Source: Helianthus annuus (taxonomy: Eukaryota > Streptophyta > Magnoliopsida > Asterales > Asteraceae). From it: a DNA stretch of 64,000 nucleotides. Below the pieces are notes generated by a model. That model worked only from the letters and a program-made list of their open reading frames with translations. It made no database searches and was not told where the DNA came from. Shown piece after piece: positions 38,709-50,322 of the stretch. Numbering within the stretch: the first letter of the stretch is position 1; every line of letters starts with the position of its first letter. Both the position numbers and the translations under genes were made by a program. The DNA lies in contig NC_035448.2 of the NCBI RefSeq assembly GCF_002127325.2, forward strand, positions 123,733,422 to 123,797,421. Direction: 5' to 3'.

Positions 38709-38973
38709 CCGCCGGGATCTAACGGTACTGTTTTCAGTAAGAGAATCTTGGGCACGGGGGCGTGTTGAGTGGACACGGCCCCGTGTTCAGCTTACTGTCT
38801 GACTTAAAACAGGATTGCCAGTTCCAATGATTGAGCACGGGGGCGTGTTCAGCAGGCACGGCCCCGTGCTGAGCTCTGCAGAAGCTGAAAAACTAAGAAA
38901 AATCCTAAAAATTAAAAAGAAAAATAAAAATATGATTAGGCCGTTGATTCCTAACTTTCTTAAAATCCTTGTG

Positions 38974-38991
38974 TCCCCGGCAACGGTGCCA
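38974..38991 (-). other. Primer binding site of Ath-N (tRNA-Asp-like)
   Basis: The minus strand reads TGGCACCGTTGCCGGGGA. It differs at one base from the tRNA-Asp type site (TGGCGCCGTTGCCGGGGA) and lies 6 bp from the LTR end. Confidence 0.75.
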
Positions 38992-38997
38992 AAAACT

Positions 38998-40691
38998 TGA
39001 TGCGTGTGTAGTGTAATATATTTTTGATGTATATTTAAGCCCTTTTTACACTTTTAGCCAAGTTTTAAATTTATAAAACACGATATTCACTAACACTAAA
39101 CACACATATGGGCAAGTGCACCCATCGTGGACGTAGTATAGTGTTGGTAAGATACCGAGGTCGTCCAAGGACACAAGAGCTTTTAATACCGGTTTATCCT
39201 CAACGTCTAATCAAATCAAAAAGTGAGAAAAATGTTTTTTAAACTAAGAAAATAAAAACTAACTAAATGCTGAAAAATAAAATAAAATAAAAACAGATAG
39301 ACAAGATGAATCACTTGGATCCGACACGTGTATTAGTATAACCTTTGATTATTTTCGCACTTTTGCACTTGTTTAAGAGATTATCTTAGTTATTGTAGTA
39401 GGCCCCTCTTTTGAAGGCGACGTTTCCCTCAACCCAGTAGTTTGAGTCAGCAAGGATACAATCCTAAAGGGTCGGATTATTGAAAGATAATGAATTAAGT
39501 TATTAATGCAAATTGTGGTAGGCCCCGCTTTCGGCGGTGACGTTACCCTCGGCTAAGTAGTCTGAGTCAGCAGGGATACAGTCCTAAATAGCCGGGTTAT
39601 AGTATTAATAGTAGTTAACTTATGAGGGGGTCAAAGAGTTTGGATCCCCGCCATCCAATACCTATGGGCATTGAAGGAGATCCTACTAAATTTGACCCAG
39701 GTCCCAAGCAGGACCTCTAAACGCTGAACAAGGGCAAGACCCTTACCAAACCGTTCCCTTAACCCCCGACTAGGTAGCCAACATACCTCCATATAGACCG
39801 TGGAGATATGAATGGTGAAAATCTTTTATTTTATATAGACAGTAAAATAATGCCAAGACACCACGGACAAACGATAAGGAAAGATCACCTTCAACATAAG
39901 TAACTAGTTATTAAAGTCATTAATACAAAACCAAATAAAAAGTGCAAAAGATTGAAAATAAAAAGTATTATACTAAACACTTGTCTTCACCAAGTGATGT
40001 AAGAGACTTAGGCAAACATGGCCTTGATTGTCAAGAACTCTTACGATCAATCTTGAATCCCGAGACGACTCACACACTCTACGATGGACAATGGATGATG
40101 GTGGTGGATGATGGTGTTATGGTGGTGGTGGGTGGTGGATGAAGTGTGAGAGAGGTGGTGTGCCAAGGGATGAGTTGAAATGAAACCAAGCACTCCTATT
40201 TATAGGCTGAACAGAAGGCTGGGCACGGCCCCGTGTCCACTGGACACGCCCCCGTGCCTGTCTGACACTCTCTCTCCTCATTAATTGTAATTCGCAATTA
40301 CAATTAATGCGCCTGCTGTACTTTCACCACGCCCCCGTGCCCGCTGGACACGGCCCCGTGGTGGGCAATGGAAGCTTATATAAGTTTGTCTTTTATGCTG
40401 CTTCTTGGGCACGGCCCCGTGCTGGCTGAGCACGGGGCGTGTTCAGACTTCTGCTTTCTCTTCTTTGCTATGGAGGATGCTGTTGAGGGTCCGGGCAGTC
40501 TACTTTTATTCCTTTTCTTGTGTTTATGCTAGAATTAGTTGTCTTTTTGCTTCTTTTGTGAATTTGAGCTCATTTCATCCTGAAAATACAAAAGGAAGAC
40601 AAAAACACTCTTTTTCCAACATTAGTACTTAAAAAGGGTTAGTTTTATGCCTTAATTGATGTGATTTATATGTTGCATTTTACACACATCA
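38998..40691 (-). repeat. Ath-N 5' LTR
   Basis: 1,694 bp on the minus strand, from TGATGTGTGT at 40691 to ACGCATCA at 38998. It is intact, whereas the other copy was split by Tek-1. Confidence 0.93.
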
Positions 40692-41534
40692 CCATTTATG
40701 AGATGGGGGATGGATATAGTTGGCAAGCTCCCTAAGGCACCTGGTGGAAAAGTGTTCATGCTTGCTATGACTGATTACTTCTCCAAGTGGGTAGAGGCTG
40801 AAGCTTTTGCCCAAGTCAGAGAGAAGGAAGTTATATCCTTTATTAAGAGAAATATTATAACTAGATTTGGCATTCCTTCTGAAATTATATATGATAATGG
40901 TTCCCAATTTATTGGGGGCAGAACTACTAACTTTTGTGACAGCTGGGGGATTAAGATGATAACATCAACACCAGTCCACCCACAAGCTAATGGTCAAGCA
41001 GAATCATCCAACAAGATCATCATCAACAATTTGAAGAAGAAACTTGGATCCAAGAAGGGGAAATGGGCAGAAGAATTACCTTATGTGCTTTGGGCTGATA
41101 GGACAACCCCCAAGAATGCTACTGGTCAAACACCATTCTCTTTGGTATTTGGGGCAGAATCAGTGATCCCAACAGAAATGGTGGTTCCAACTGCAAGAAC
41201 AAGTACCCGTGATCCTGAGGAAAATGATGAGAACCTGGTTCAAGACTTGGATACTATTGAGGAAATCAGGGATTTGGCTAGCTACCAACAAAGAATGGCT
41301 GGTGCTTACAACAAAAATGTCAGGATAAGGAAATTCCAAGTTGGGGATATGGTATTGAGAAAAGCATTCCAGAATACCACCAATCCTGCTGATGGAAAAT
41401 TAGCACCAAAATGGGAAGGCCCTTATTTGATTGAAGCTGAAGCAGGAAAGGGGGCATATAGATTGCTAACCATGGAAGGTGACTTGCTACCAAGAGCCTG
41501 GAATGCTATCCACTTGAAGAAATATTTCATGTAA
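40692..41534 (+). pseudogene. pol: Tat-E integrase, second part
   Basis: Resumes exactly where 23443 broke off. It has [20 protein letters not shown] and QAESSNK, the three catalytic positions of integrase, and ends HLKKYFM*. Relative to Tat-A, four residues are missing in frame near 41277. The segment has no stop, but the upstream lesions make the whole gene a pseudogene. Confidence 0.9.
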
Positions 41535-42066
41535 GCAGGATCTTCCTGGCACATATGATCCTTACATTATAGGTATCCTTGAAGGATCCTCGAGGTGCCA
41601 ATGATCCTTACTCCGGTAATATCCTAATCTTAAACTATTTCATTTTCTTATTTTCTTATTTAAGGATAAGGATCATGTATCCTTTATCCTTCTCTCATAA
41701 GATTTTGAGTTTTGATAGTCCAGGTATCCTTAGCATATTATCGACAATCTTCAGAAGCAATTCAGATCCTTGGGTTTAACCCCAGTTGTTTGGGCTTGTC
41801 CCCAGTTATCCTTGGGCTTGTCCCCAGTTTCGCCTGTAGCGCACGATGATCCTGGTATAGTTCAAGTCTTTGGGACCAGTACTCGCTTTAGGGGCTGATA
41901 ATTCCATTGTACTGGCTATACCTAGGATCCTACGTATAATGGTAGACGTACCATACATCCGTTCCTAAGGTTTCTAACGTTTTCACGTTAGCTAAGGTTT
42001 TGGCATCATCATGTCACTAAGTTTGGATAGTCGCCAGTAAGGGCCATACTCCAGTTTACATACGAT

Positions 42067-42198
42067 CCTTGGGCTTGTCCCCAGTTATCCTTGGGCTTGT
42101 CCCCAGTTATCCTTGGGCTTGTCCCCAGTTATCCTTGGGCTTGTCCCCAGTTATCCTTGGGCTTGTCCCCAGTTATCCTTGGGCTTGTCCCTAGTTAC
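42067..42198 (+). repeat. 22-bp tandem repeat, six units
   Basis: The unit CCTTGGGCTTGTCCCCAGTT plus AT starts at 42067, 42089, 42111, 42133, 42155 and 42177. The last unit has one change. The Tat-A counterpart (about 7362-7520) is degenerate, so this array expanded or was homogenised in the Tat-E line. Confidence 0.9.
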
Positions 42199-42638
42199 TA
42201 ACCCTTATCTTATATTGGCTTAGTCCCAAGTTACGGTCTATTTCAGGTCCTTGAAGTTAAACAACTAAGGATCCCTGATCCTTAAGGTTTATCTTATAGT
42301 TATCCTAATTATGGTTATGATCCTAACTTGGATCCTCAGGTATGATCCTTAACTATTTTTATCTTATTCATTGTTTATTTAAATAACCCTTATACTTTGA
42401 CAACTGAACTTATGATCCTTAAAAAACATACACTACTTTTTGGGATTTTTCGACTATAGGATATTTGATCATGGATCATATCCTAAATGCTTTCAATCTG
42501 AGTTATTCAAAGTAACCTATTTAATAAGTATACATCAAGACAATTAAAAATTAAAAAGGATAACAACACAGGATAAGCGACAAAAGTTAAGATTTTATTT
42601 ATTAAGCATAAAGACTAACCCTTCATAGGTTGTCAAAA

Positions 42639-42693
42639 TTACCTACCCCGAGCATCTACCAGCAATACGTGGCCCGTCCGCTTGGGTAGGTAA
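42639..42693. other. Conserved hairpin with invariant loop (Tat-E copy)
   Basis: The arms TTACCTACCC and GGGTAGGTAA match Tat-A. The loop shares CTACCAGCAA and ACGTGGCCCGTCC with Tat-A and Tat-B. Confidence 0.7.
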
Positions 42694-42951
42694 AGGGTGT
42701 CCATGATAATAGTTTTCAAGTTGTGCAGGAAAATAAAGGCGGCAGGATCACAATGGTTTCATCCCCCAAACAGAGGATCCCTCCACCATATGCAATCCTA
42801 CCTATCGTCTGAAGGATCCTTGATCCTTAACCCTAAAACTATTGTTCATAAGTACAGACCATAAATTGTCCAAACAACCACCAAACAAACAAACAAAAAA
42901 ATTGGGCTCCGGCTATGTCTAGAAGTTTCCTTCATCGCCCAATCTCGCAGC

Positions 42952-44563
42952 TCAATCCTTCGCTGCATCATCACCACCAGCTCCGCTTGCCTCACCACCC
43001 TGATCCTTGCCACTACCTCCAGCCTCAAGCGTCAAGATCTCCTCAGCCTCTTCATCGTCCTCCAGTTCAGCCAGCCTTGCTTTCCAGCCCTCCACATCCT
43101 AGGTGCTCTTGTCAAAAGCAGGATCCTGAGCTTCCATGGCCATTTGCAGTTGGATCTTGTACATTGCTATGGCGGCAAAAACCTTAGCATCCTGGGTGAT
43201 CTCGTGCTTCTCATAGTCAAAGTTGATCAGCATCTTGGCAGCATCATTCTTGGTGGCCTGGAGCTCCTTCTGAAGATCGGCTATCTTGAGATCCTTCAGC
43301 ACAACAACCTGTTGAAGATCAGCAATCTGGCGATCCTGATCCTCAACATGGCCAACATATGTCTCTATCTCCGCAAATTTCTGCAAGGAAGACAAAGGAA
43401 TGATGTCAGAAGCCAAGTGATCCTCAAACAAGCAGGATATGTAAACAGGGACAGTGATCCTTACCTCATTAAAATAGTCCAGGAACTGTTGGCGGATCAA
43501 GGGAAGGCCTTGCAGATCCTCAGCCTCGGAGGTCTTTCTCTTCTTGCCTCCCTTTCCTCTGAGGGGTGCTTTAGGGACCGAAGCAGTTGGGCTAGCAGCA
43601 GGAGTCTTCTTCTTAGAGGATTTGACGTTAGTAAGATCAGTGATGCTGAACTTCTAGGCAGATTTGGTGGATTTTCCAGCGCCTACACAACCAAAACAAG
43701 ATAAGTATCTTAATTTTATTTGACTCTCATTATATAGTTACTCCTTAAATAAGGATACTTACTTGACATTGTGACAGAAGCAGAGGATACTTCCTGAGAA
43801 TCCTGGGTGGTAATCTTGAAAGTTCTTATTTCAGGATCAAGCTTCTTGAAGGCCAAGAGTCTCTCTTTTGCAGCAGGAGTCAACTTAAGATGTGAAATGG
43901 AGATAGCTGCACAACAAGAAAACAAAAGAACGTCAGTGATCCTTATACTAAAGGATAAGTTCTACGGTGATCCTTCCCAGGATCCTCTATCCTACCATGG
44001 GTAGCCCACTTCTTGGGTAAATCCTTCCCATCAGGGATGGTATCTCTCCTCACAAAAAAGAAACGCCGCTTCCAGTTAGTATCATTCTTGGTAGCCTTGA
44101 AGATCGGATGCTCCTCCCCAAGTCTATGTTTGAACAGATAACGATGGGAACCAAAGGTGGTCAGATCGTACAGCTCACCTAACTCGGCCATACCTAAGTC
44201 TATCCCCTCTTGCTCGATGATCCTCTCAAGGGTATACAAAACCCTCCAGATCATCGGCATAGCCTGGATATAAGATATGCCGGTCAAAGAGAAGAAGGCT
44301 TGGGTGAAGGCTGGAAAGGGATACGTGTAACCTATGGCAAACGGGGTCATAGGAAAGGCAACCCATGAATCGGAGGTGTGATCGCTCAGGGCAGAAGGAT
44401 CATAGGCTTTGAACACAGTATTTGCAGGAAAACAACACCGAATCCTGTCAATCTGAGGATCAGTGAAGATACAGCGTTCTTTAGCAGAATTTGTAATGAT
44501 CCCTTGACTCTTGAAGGGGCTTTCCTTCTGAAGATCCTTGGCAGGGGAATTCCGGAGCAACAT
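42952..44563 (-). pseudogene. Antisense gene of Tat-E with two premature stops
   Basis: Exons by comparison: 44563-43996, 43906-43763, 43682-43465 and 43380-42952. All GT-AG sites are kept and exon 1 is open (568 nt). A TAG in exon 3 (43656-43654) and another in exon 4 (43101-43099, where Tat-A has Trp) would end translation early. The original stop is a TGA at 42954-42952. Confidence 0.85.
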
Positions 44564-44703
44564 TTTGAACGAAATAGATACGAGAAGAAAAACAGAGCAA
44601 GCAAGAAAGAAGATGAAGGGGAGAATACCTGTTCAAATCCTCTGAATGCGGTTATAAAGGGAGAAGTTCTTGATTTTAAATGCAAACGATCCTATCCCTA
44701 TCT

Positions 44704-44712
44704 CTATTTATA
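44704..44712 (-). promoter_or_regulatory. Probable TATA box of the Tat-E antisense gene
   Basis: TATAAATAG on the minus strand, 141 bp before the ATG. A perfect TGACGTCA (about 44743) and AACGG motifs (about 44758 and 44778) lie upstream. Confidence 0.55.
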
Positions 44713-44869
44713 ATCATGATTTGTGCAGGGTTGTCACTTCCGTGACGTCAGGATTGCAACGGATAGTTCACTTACAACGGCTATATATCCGTTGAGTTAG
44801 TTACAGATAAGATCAGCAAAATATAACTCGTTAATATTATATAATTACTCCTTATATTTTGGGGGCAAT

Positions 44870-45587
44870 TGTTAGGGCAGGATTTTTAATGACCTGTGAT
44901 CCTTACATGATATCCTAACAGTGGTCCTTGTTTCCGTGGCAGATAGTGATCCTCAGAAGAGCTTCAGGATCAGGATCATGGATCATCCTAAGGATCCTCA
45001 TATTAACGATTGTTCTCTTTGAATTTCATGTTGTTTTGCAGGAATTACGAGTTGGACCTGGTCTTGGCAAACGTTATTAAGGAATCTTCCACGCTAATTT
45101 CGCACATGCATAACCGGAAATAGACGTTGTGGAGAATATGGAAACTTAGCACAAATTACGGATAATTTGTTAGGCTATATTTACTTCTATTTCTAAAAGG
45201 GGTAACGAGCTAGTAGTTAGGTGACTTGCCTAAATTCAACCACACACACTTATATAAACGACACTCTCAAGCATTTGGAGAGGACGACACATTTCTTACA
45301 CGCTCTAGCATACTACACCATAGTGATCCTTGTACCTAGCTCGTTACTATCCGAAGTTGTAAACATTATTTGTTATATTGGAACTTGGTGATTGGTAGTT
45401 TCCATCACTTGAGGTTTTTTATGCCGGAGATCATTCATTGATCAAGGGCTTTTTCCTCGTATAAATCTTTGTGTCACTTGTGCAATTTACATTTAAGTGA
45501 TCCTTATCTTTATTCATCATTTCAAGCATCATTCCCCGTTACAGAGAGTTTGGTTGCATTATCCTTGTGTGATTTTTGACCAAAACA
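44870..45587 (+). repeat. Tat-E 3' LTR
   Basis: 718 bp, preceded by the polypurine tract TTTTGGGGGCAAT (44857-44869) and followed by ATTAT. About 11 differences from the 5' LTR, including one 1-bp indel. Confidence 0.95.
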
Positions 45588-46605
45588 ATTATGTGGATGT
45601 GTTATTATCTTACCCTTCTTTCTACATTCAGGATAACAAAACAAAACTAGCCATAGCCTAAGAACAATGAGAATGGTCTTTATGTCTTTCAAACGGGTCA
45701 TCATGTTATCGTTGCCTCATCCTCAAGACCCAAAGCATCTTTTGAAGTTTGGCATTCCTGCTTGGGACATGTCATTTTGATACTATTGTTAATTAACAAA
45801 AAAAAAAACTTGGTCATATATCTATTTCTACACTTTTACCTAAATTATGTACTTGTTTTCCTTGTCAACTTGCTAAAAGTCAACATTTGCCTTTTGATCT
45901 TAATGATAAACAAGCCTTGAACCCACTTGACCTTATTCATTGTGATTTATAGGGTCCCTCTTTGGTTATGTTTGTTGACAATTACTTGTATTATGTTGCA
46001 TTTGTTGATGACCATTCTAGTTTTTGTTGGCTTTATCCATTAATATTGAAATCTTACTTTTATAATGTATTGATGGTTTTTATGAACCTTGTTCAAACTC
46101 AATTCTCTCGCAAATTATTTTTTTTCAAAGTGATGGCAGAACTGAATTTGTCAATCATAAAGTTCAATCTTTGTTTGAAGAAAATATGACACTCCATCGG
46201 TTGTCATGTCTGTATACGCCACAACAAAATGGTCGAGTGGAATGCAAACATAGTCGAAACCGGGTTGGCGATGTTATTTATTGCAAAAATCCATTCTTCT
46301 TTCTTGATAGATGCATTTTTATAGACTGTCCACATTATTAATCATCTACTTATATAAATACTTGATGGTAAGTCTCTGTTTGAACTCTTATACATAACCA
46401 CCCAACTATTACATTTTTTGAGCTTTTGTTTTTAGTGTGTTCCCTTATCTACTGAATTATTCGGAACACAAACTTTCCCCATTAAGCATAACATGCATTA
46501 TCATCGGTTATAGCCCCATCTACATGAGATATCGTTGCCTTGACCCTATTACCTCACGCATTTATATAACATGATATGCTAGGTTTCATGAACAGGCTTT
46601 TCTAT
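45588..46605 (+). pseudogene. Copia-0 integrase fragment (Ty1/copia relic)
   Basis: Continuation of 17587. GAG-pre-integrase text (SFEVWH near 45740, LGH near 45762), then integrase core (ALNPLDLIHCDL near 45914, VDDHSSFCWLYPL near 46002, GRVECKH near 46233), ending in RFHEQAF-like text at 46600. Stops and shifts are frequent. It is cut by the Tek-2 LTR at 46606, with candidate target duplication TCTAT (46601-46605). Confidence 0.8.
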
Positions 46606-48015
46606 TGTCGCAACCCCCGACCCCTGCCTCGGGAGGCGGGCGGTCGCGGCACGCAGAGCGGGTGGTATCGATGTTTATTAATTTAGCAGCGGAAATGAGA
46701 CATCAGGACTATAGTTAGGAAATATTTTATCAGAGTTAAAACACCAAACTTTTTATAATAAATAAATAAATAGGATAAAACCCAAGTTTTCATTTCAATA
46801 CATTTATAGGGATAAACCCAAGTTTATTGAAAATAAAACTCCTTTTTATTTAGGTAACTTTTATAGCCACTTTTCCAAGCCTTCAGTGCTCTCCAGCTGG
46901 CTTCTATTAGCTTCACATTAACTTACCTGAAACGCATTTTAAAAAGGTTTTATCAGCAAGAAATACTTGCGAGTGCATCCCAATTTAATCAAAACAGTTT
47001 TATCACTTTACAGTATTGAGGGCGTCCGCAAGTACATTTGTTTATATCTATCCAATTACCTCTTTGGTACTGTCAATCCTGACTTGTGGTTATGATACTA
47101 TTCCAATAGTAACCAGTTTCAAGTAATGTATACAAAACCCCAACATACCGGCAGTAATTGTAGAATTACAAATACTCAACTATTGTTAAGTGTATTTTAA
47201 AACATTTGAGGTTTTGGTAAAACATTTTGACTCACAAAAATATACTTACAAAAAGGTGACAAAAAGAGAATGTACTCACATTGTTTACTTAAGTAAAACT
47301 AAAGCTTCCTCGTGTATCTCCTGGTTATTATCTATTAAAATTAAACAATGCGCATGTGTTAGTAAAATAACCCAAATCACATTAACCGTACAACTCGAGA
47401 TAGAACTCCAACTACTGAGTCAGGCAGAGCCTTGACATGCATTACAGAGTCCTAGATTAATCGGGTGTAACACGAGACAGAACTCCAACGACTGAGTCAG
47501 GCAGAGCCTTGACATGCGTTACGGAGCCCTAGATCGATCGTGTAGGGTAACAAATAGGGTTATAATACTTACAATGAGTCAGAGCTTCACTTTTATAGGG
47601 GTATTATTCCCGAGAGTTTATACTAACAGAAGTTGAGAGAGAATATCAGAAAATGAACAAGTAACAAATGAGCCTCGACCCCCTATTTATAGGCTGACAG
47701 AGAGCGACTCGCCCCGCGAGAGCTACGGTGTCGGCCTTCGTGGCCCGCGAGGTAGACCGGCTAGGCACTAGCCTTGGTGAGTCAAGGGTATAGGTTTGAA
47801 ACGTAACCGGACACGTGGCGCAATGCCTTATCCTGTAATCAAAGGGGCTCGCGCCCCACGACCGACCCTGAGTAATGGGTCACGACCCGCGAGGGCAATA
47901 GGTTTGGGATTTTGATTTTTACAAATATTAAGTTATTTAGGGTCCGTTTCTCGTATACAGGGAATATTTTAAAACGTTTAGGGTGGTGTTAGAGGGTTTT
48001 AGGAGGGTTGTTATA
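46606..48015 (-). repeat. Tek-2 3' LTR
   Basis: The left end reads TGTCGCAACCCC. The right end is placed where the polypurine tract (AAGGTGGGGAAGA on the minus strand) meets TATAACAACCC, probably a mutated TG start. No second copy is in the window, so the right boundary is approximate. A 77-bp tandem duplication lies at 47396-47550. Confidence 0.7.
47396..47550. repeat. 77-bp tandem duplication in the Tek-2 LTR
   Basis: Two diverged copies start CGAGATAGAACTCC (47396) and CGAGACAGAACTCC (47473). Both contain ACTGAGTCAGGCAGAGCC. Confidence 0.8.
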
Positions 48016-48058
48016 TCTTCCCCACCTTGTTTTAGATCTCGTCCTCGAGGTCTACTGG

Positions 48059-49211
48059 AACAGGTGTGTGTATTTCTTCTGCATCTCTAACTCGAGCTCC
48101 TAAGTATATTCTGGTCCTCTCTTAGAATTCCATTTCACTTTGACTAGAACTAGTCTCTTGTGTTTAAGATTCTTAATCTTTCTATCTTTAATCTGAATGG
48201 GTTTCTGTACAAACTTAAGTTTCTCATTTACCTCTATGTCCTTAAGAGGTATCACTAATGATTCGTCTGCTAAGCATTTCTTGAGATTACACGCATGAAA
48301 CACATCATGTATTCCTGCCATTTGCTCTTGCAGTTGTAGCTGATAAGCTACAGGTCCTATTCTTCTAATAATCTCAAATGGTCCAACATACCTTGGGCTT
48401 AGCTTTCCTCTTTTAACGAATCTGACTATTCCCTTCCATGGAGAAACTTTTAATAACACCTTATCTCCAACTTGAAATTCCAAAGGTTTTTGTCTGTTAT
48501 CAGCATAACTCTTTTGACAATCGCGTGCTGCTTTTAGTCTTTCCTTGACTTGAGTTATCTTATCTGTGGTTTCTTGTACTATCTCTGGTCCAAATAGTTG
48601 CTTTTCTCCAATTTCTGCCTAAGAGACTGGAGTTCAGCACTTTCGTCCATAAAGTGCTTCAAAAGGTGTAACATTAATGCTTGTATGATAGCTGTTATTG
48701 TAGGAAAATTCTATTAATGGTAAATGATCGTCCCAATTTCCTCTGAAATCAATTACACAGGCTCTAAGCATATCTTCCATTGTTTGTATTGTCCTTTCGC
48801 TTTGTCCTTCTGCTTGTGGATGATAAGCTGTGCTTAGATTTAACCTGGTTCCCATTACTTTTTGGAAACTTATCCAAAAAATGAGAAGTAAAACGGCTAT
48901 CTCTATCAGATACAATAGATAAAGGAATTCCATGTAATGAAACTATTTAATTTACATATAACTTGGCTAATTGTTCCATACTGAAAGTTTCCTTCATTGG
49001 TAAGAAATGAACGGATTTAGTTAACCTGTCAACAATCACCCAGATTGTATCACTACCTTTTCGTGTCTTGGGTAATTTAGTAACAAAGTCCATTGTTATC
49101 AATTCCCATTTCCATATTGGCGTTTCTAATTGTTGTAGTAACCCTGCAGGTTTCTGATGCTCAGCTTTAACATGTGAACAGGTCAGACATTTAGCAACGT
49201 AGGTTGCTATA
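48059..49211 (-). pseudogene. pol: Tek-2 integrase and chromodomain
   Basis: Minus-strand text: [17 protein letters not shown] (about 49170), [10 protein letters not shown] (about 49090), SDRDSRF (about 48900), [16 protein letters not shown] (about 48800), [17 protein letters not shown] (48480), and the chromodomain-like [14 protein letters not shown]. Frames change near 48930 and 48620. A TAG at 48100-48102 replaces the Trp found in Tek-1. The natural stop is near 48059. Confidence 0.85.
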
Positions 49212-49676
49212 TGTCACACCCCCAAAATCCACCTGCGGAGTATCACCGCTTGGGAGCGTGACTGACCAGGATCAAGCCACCAATCATATAGAACATTGTA
49301 TAAAGTAAAAGTAATTGCAATATAAACCAAACCAAATCCATATGAAAGGTGTCCCAAAACATAAGTACGTTGTCACTGTTTTAGCGGAAGCGTATAATTA
49401 AAACCCAATGTAAATAAGTATGTAATGTAATAGAGTGTCAAATAAACAATCACGATCAAATCCCACAACGTCCCGCTCCTCCATGTGCAAGCTCCATATA
49501 CCTAACGACCTGCAAGGCATGTAACAGAGGATCAACAACTAGTTGAGCGAGTTCACAGAAAGTAAATGCGTAATAGTAAGTTCGTTTGTAACAGGTGGCT
49601 CTACTGGGCCGTTGGTACGTTCTATTGGTGGGGGCTTCCCATGTTGTATAACCACTAGACTATTCGTAACCATATG

Positions 49677-49901
49677 TGTTCTTCACAATCCGAGAACAGT
49701 AGTAAGTATAAGTTCACGTAGGTCTTACGTGAGTATCCTTCACATCCGAGGATAGTAATTAAGTATAAGTATCCTTCACAACCGAGGATAGTAATATGTA
49801 TAGGTATCCTTCACAACCGAGGATAGTAATATGTATAAGTATCCTTCACAACCGAGGATAGTAGTAAGTATATGTGTACGTAGATTGCACGTATGTGTCC
49901 T
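49677..49901. repeat. Alternating hairpin array in the solo LTR
   Basis: Type A: TGTTCT/AGAACA (49677-49698), then TATCCT/AGGATA four times (49734-49754, 49770-49790, 49805-49825, 49840-49860; the last three in 35-bp tandem units), then TGTCCT (49896) whose partner AGGAC is at 55836-55840 across the inner insertion. Loops are TCACAACCG-like. Type B: TCACGTA/TACGTGA with loop GGTCT (49714-49732) and TACGT/ACGTA (49877-49893). Confidence 0.82.
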
Positions 49902-49908
49902 GCACAAC

Positions 49909-50322
49909 TGTAGGACCGGTTTTGACGTCGTTCGATTGCGTAACGAACGTTTCACGTGCGGAATCCGTGAACGAACGTGACCGAACACACGATAACGTAC
50001 TTCTAATGTGATTCCATTGCTAAATTTGACAAGAACGATACAAGAATCACGACTTTACAGCTTTCTCTCTCTACTTTCTCTCTCTAGAAAGTCTTCTCCA
50101 AGTCTCCTCTCTAAATCTCTTCTAAAAGTCTCCCCAAAATCTAACTAAACTCATGACATATCTCCTATTTATATGGTCAAGGCAACTTAGTGAAAGTTCA
50201 CACTAATTACAAGTTTGCCACCTTGCCATTTCTAACTAAATATGACAATATGCACATAATTTCTTCCGGCTTTTCACCACGGCTCGGATTGACGAAGGCG
50301 ATAGACAAAATATGCATCAACA
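49909..50322 (-). repeat. 3' LTR of the gag-only element
   Basis: 414 bp. The adjoining polypurine tract is at 50323-50333 (minus strand AAGGGGGAGAT). Differences from 55415-55828 include TCG versus CTG near 49929 and C versus T near 50280. Confidence 0.92.

Larger units (their letters stand above)
36474..38868. repeat. 21-bp-phased CACG-CGTG palindrome pairs in Ath-N
   Basis: Eight internal pairs start at 36474/36495, 36554/36575, 36627/36648, 37468/37489, 37873/37894, 37973/37994, 38753/38774 and 38836/38857. Each LTR adds three: 34611/34632, 34715/34736, 34797/34818 on the left and 40224/40245, 40328/40349, 40410/40431 on the right. The core is CACGGCCCCGTG with variants such as CACGCCCCCGTG and CACGGGGGCGTG. 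All 14 start-to-start distances are exactly 21 bp, and I saw no unpaired copy. Confidence 0.9.
23444..40691 (-). mobile_element. Ath-N: non-autonomous Athila-like LTR element hosting Tek-1
   Basis: Two 1,694-bp LTRs (left one split: 23444-23641 plus 33583-35078; right one 38998-40691) in minus orientation. It has a tRNA-Asp-like primer site, two polypurine-like tracts and only 3.9 kb of internal sequence. No protease, RT or integrase is recognisable. The target duplication is CCAT, or CCATT if the shared T is counted (23440-23444 and 40692-40696). The TGATG...CATCA termini and G-rich tracts resemble Athila-type elements; that assignment is inference. The LTRs differ at about 10 sites by eye. 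Confidence 0.85.
41535..42951. other. Tat-E 3' non-coding region
   Basis: Corresponds to 6847-8298 of Tat-A. It contains a clean 22-bp tandem repeat (42067-42198), two further units near 41787-41831, the conserved hairpin (42639-42693) and the conserved block near 42740. No protein is supported. Confidence 0.75.
17588..45587 (+). mobile_element. Tat-E: Tat element hosting Ath-N and Tek-1
   Basis: A 28.0-kb span, flanked by ATTAT (17583-17587 and 45588-45592). About 10.75 kb is Tat-E itself and the rest is Ath-N plus Tek-1, inserted in integrase at 23444. The LTRs (717 and 718 bp) differ at about 11 places by eye. Gag-pol has three nonsense codons and a frameshift, and the antisense gene has two stops, so this copy is dead. 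Confidence 0.95.

Noticed and set aside
49730..49870. CRISPR-like array of 35-bp units
   Set aside because: There are no variable spacers; the units are tandem hairpin copies within an LTR of a plant retroelement.
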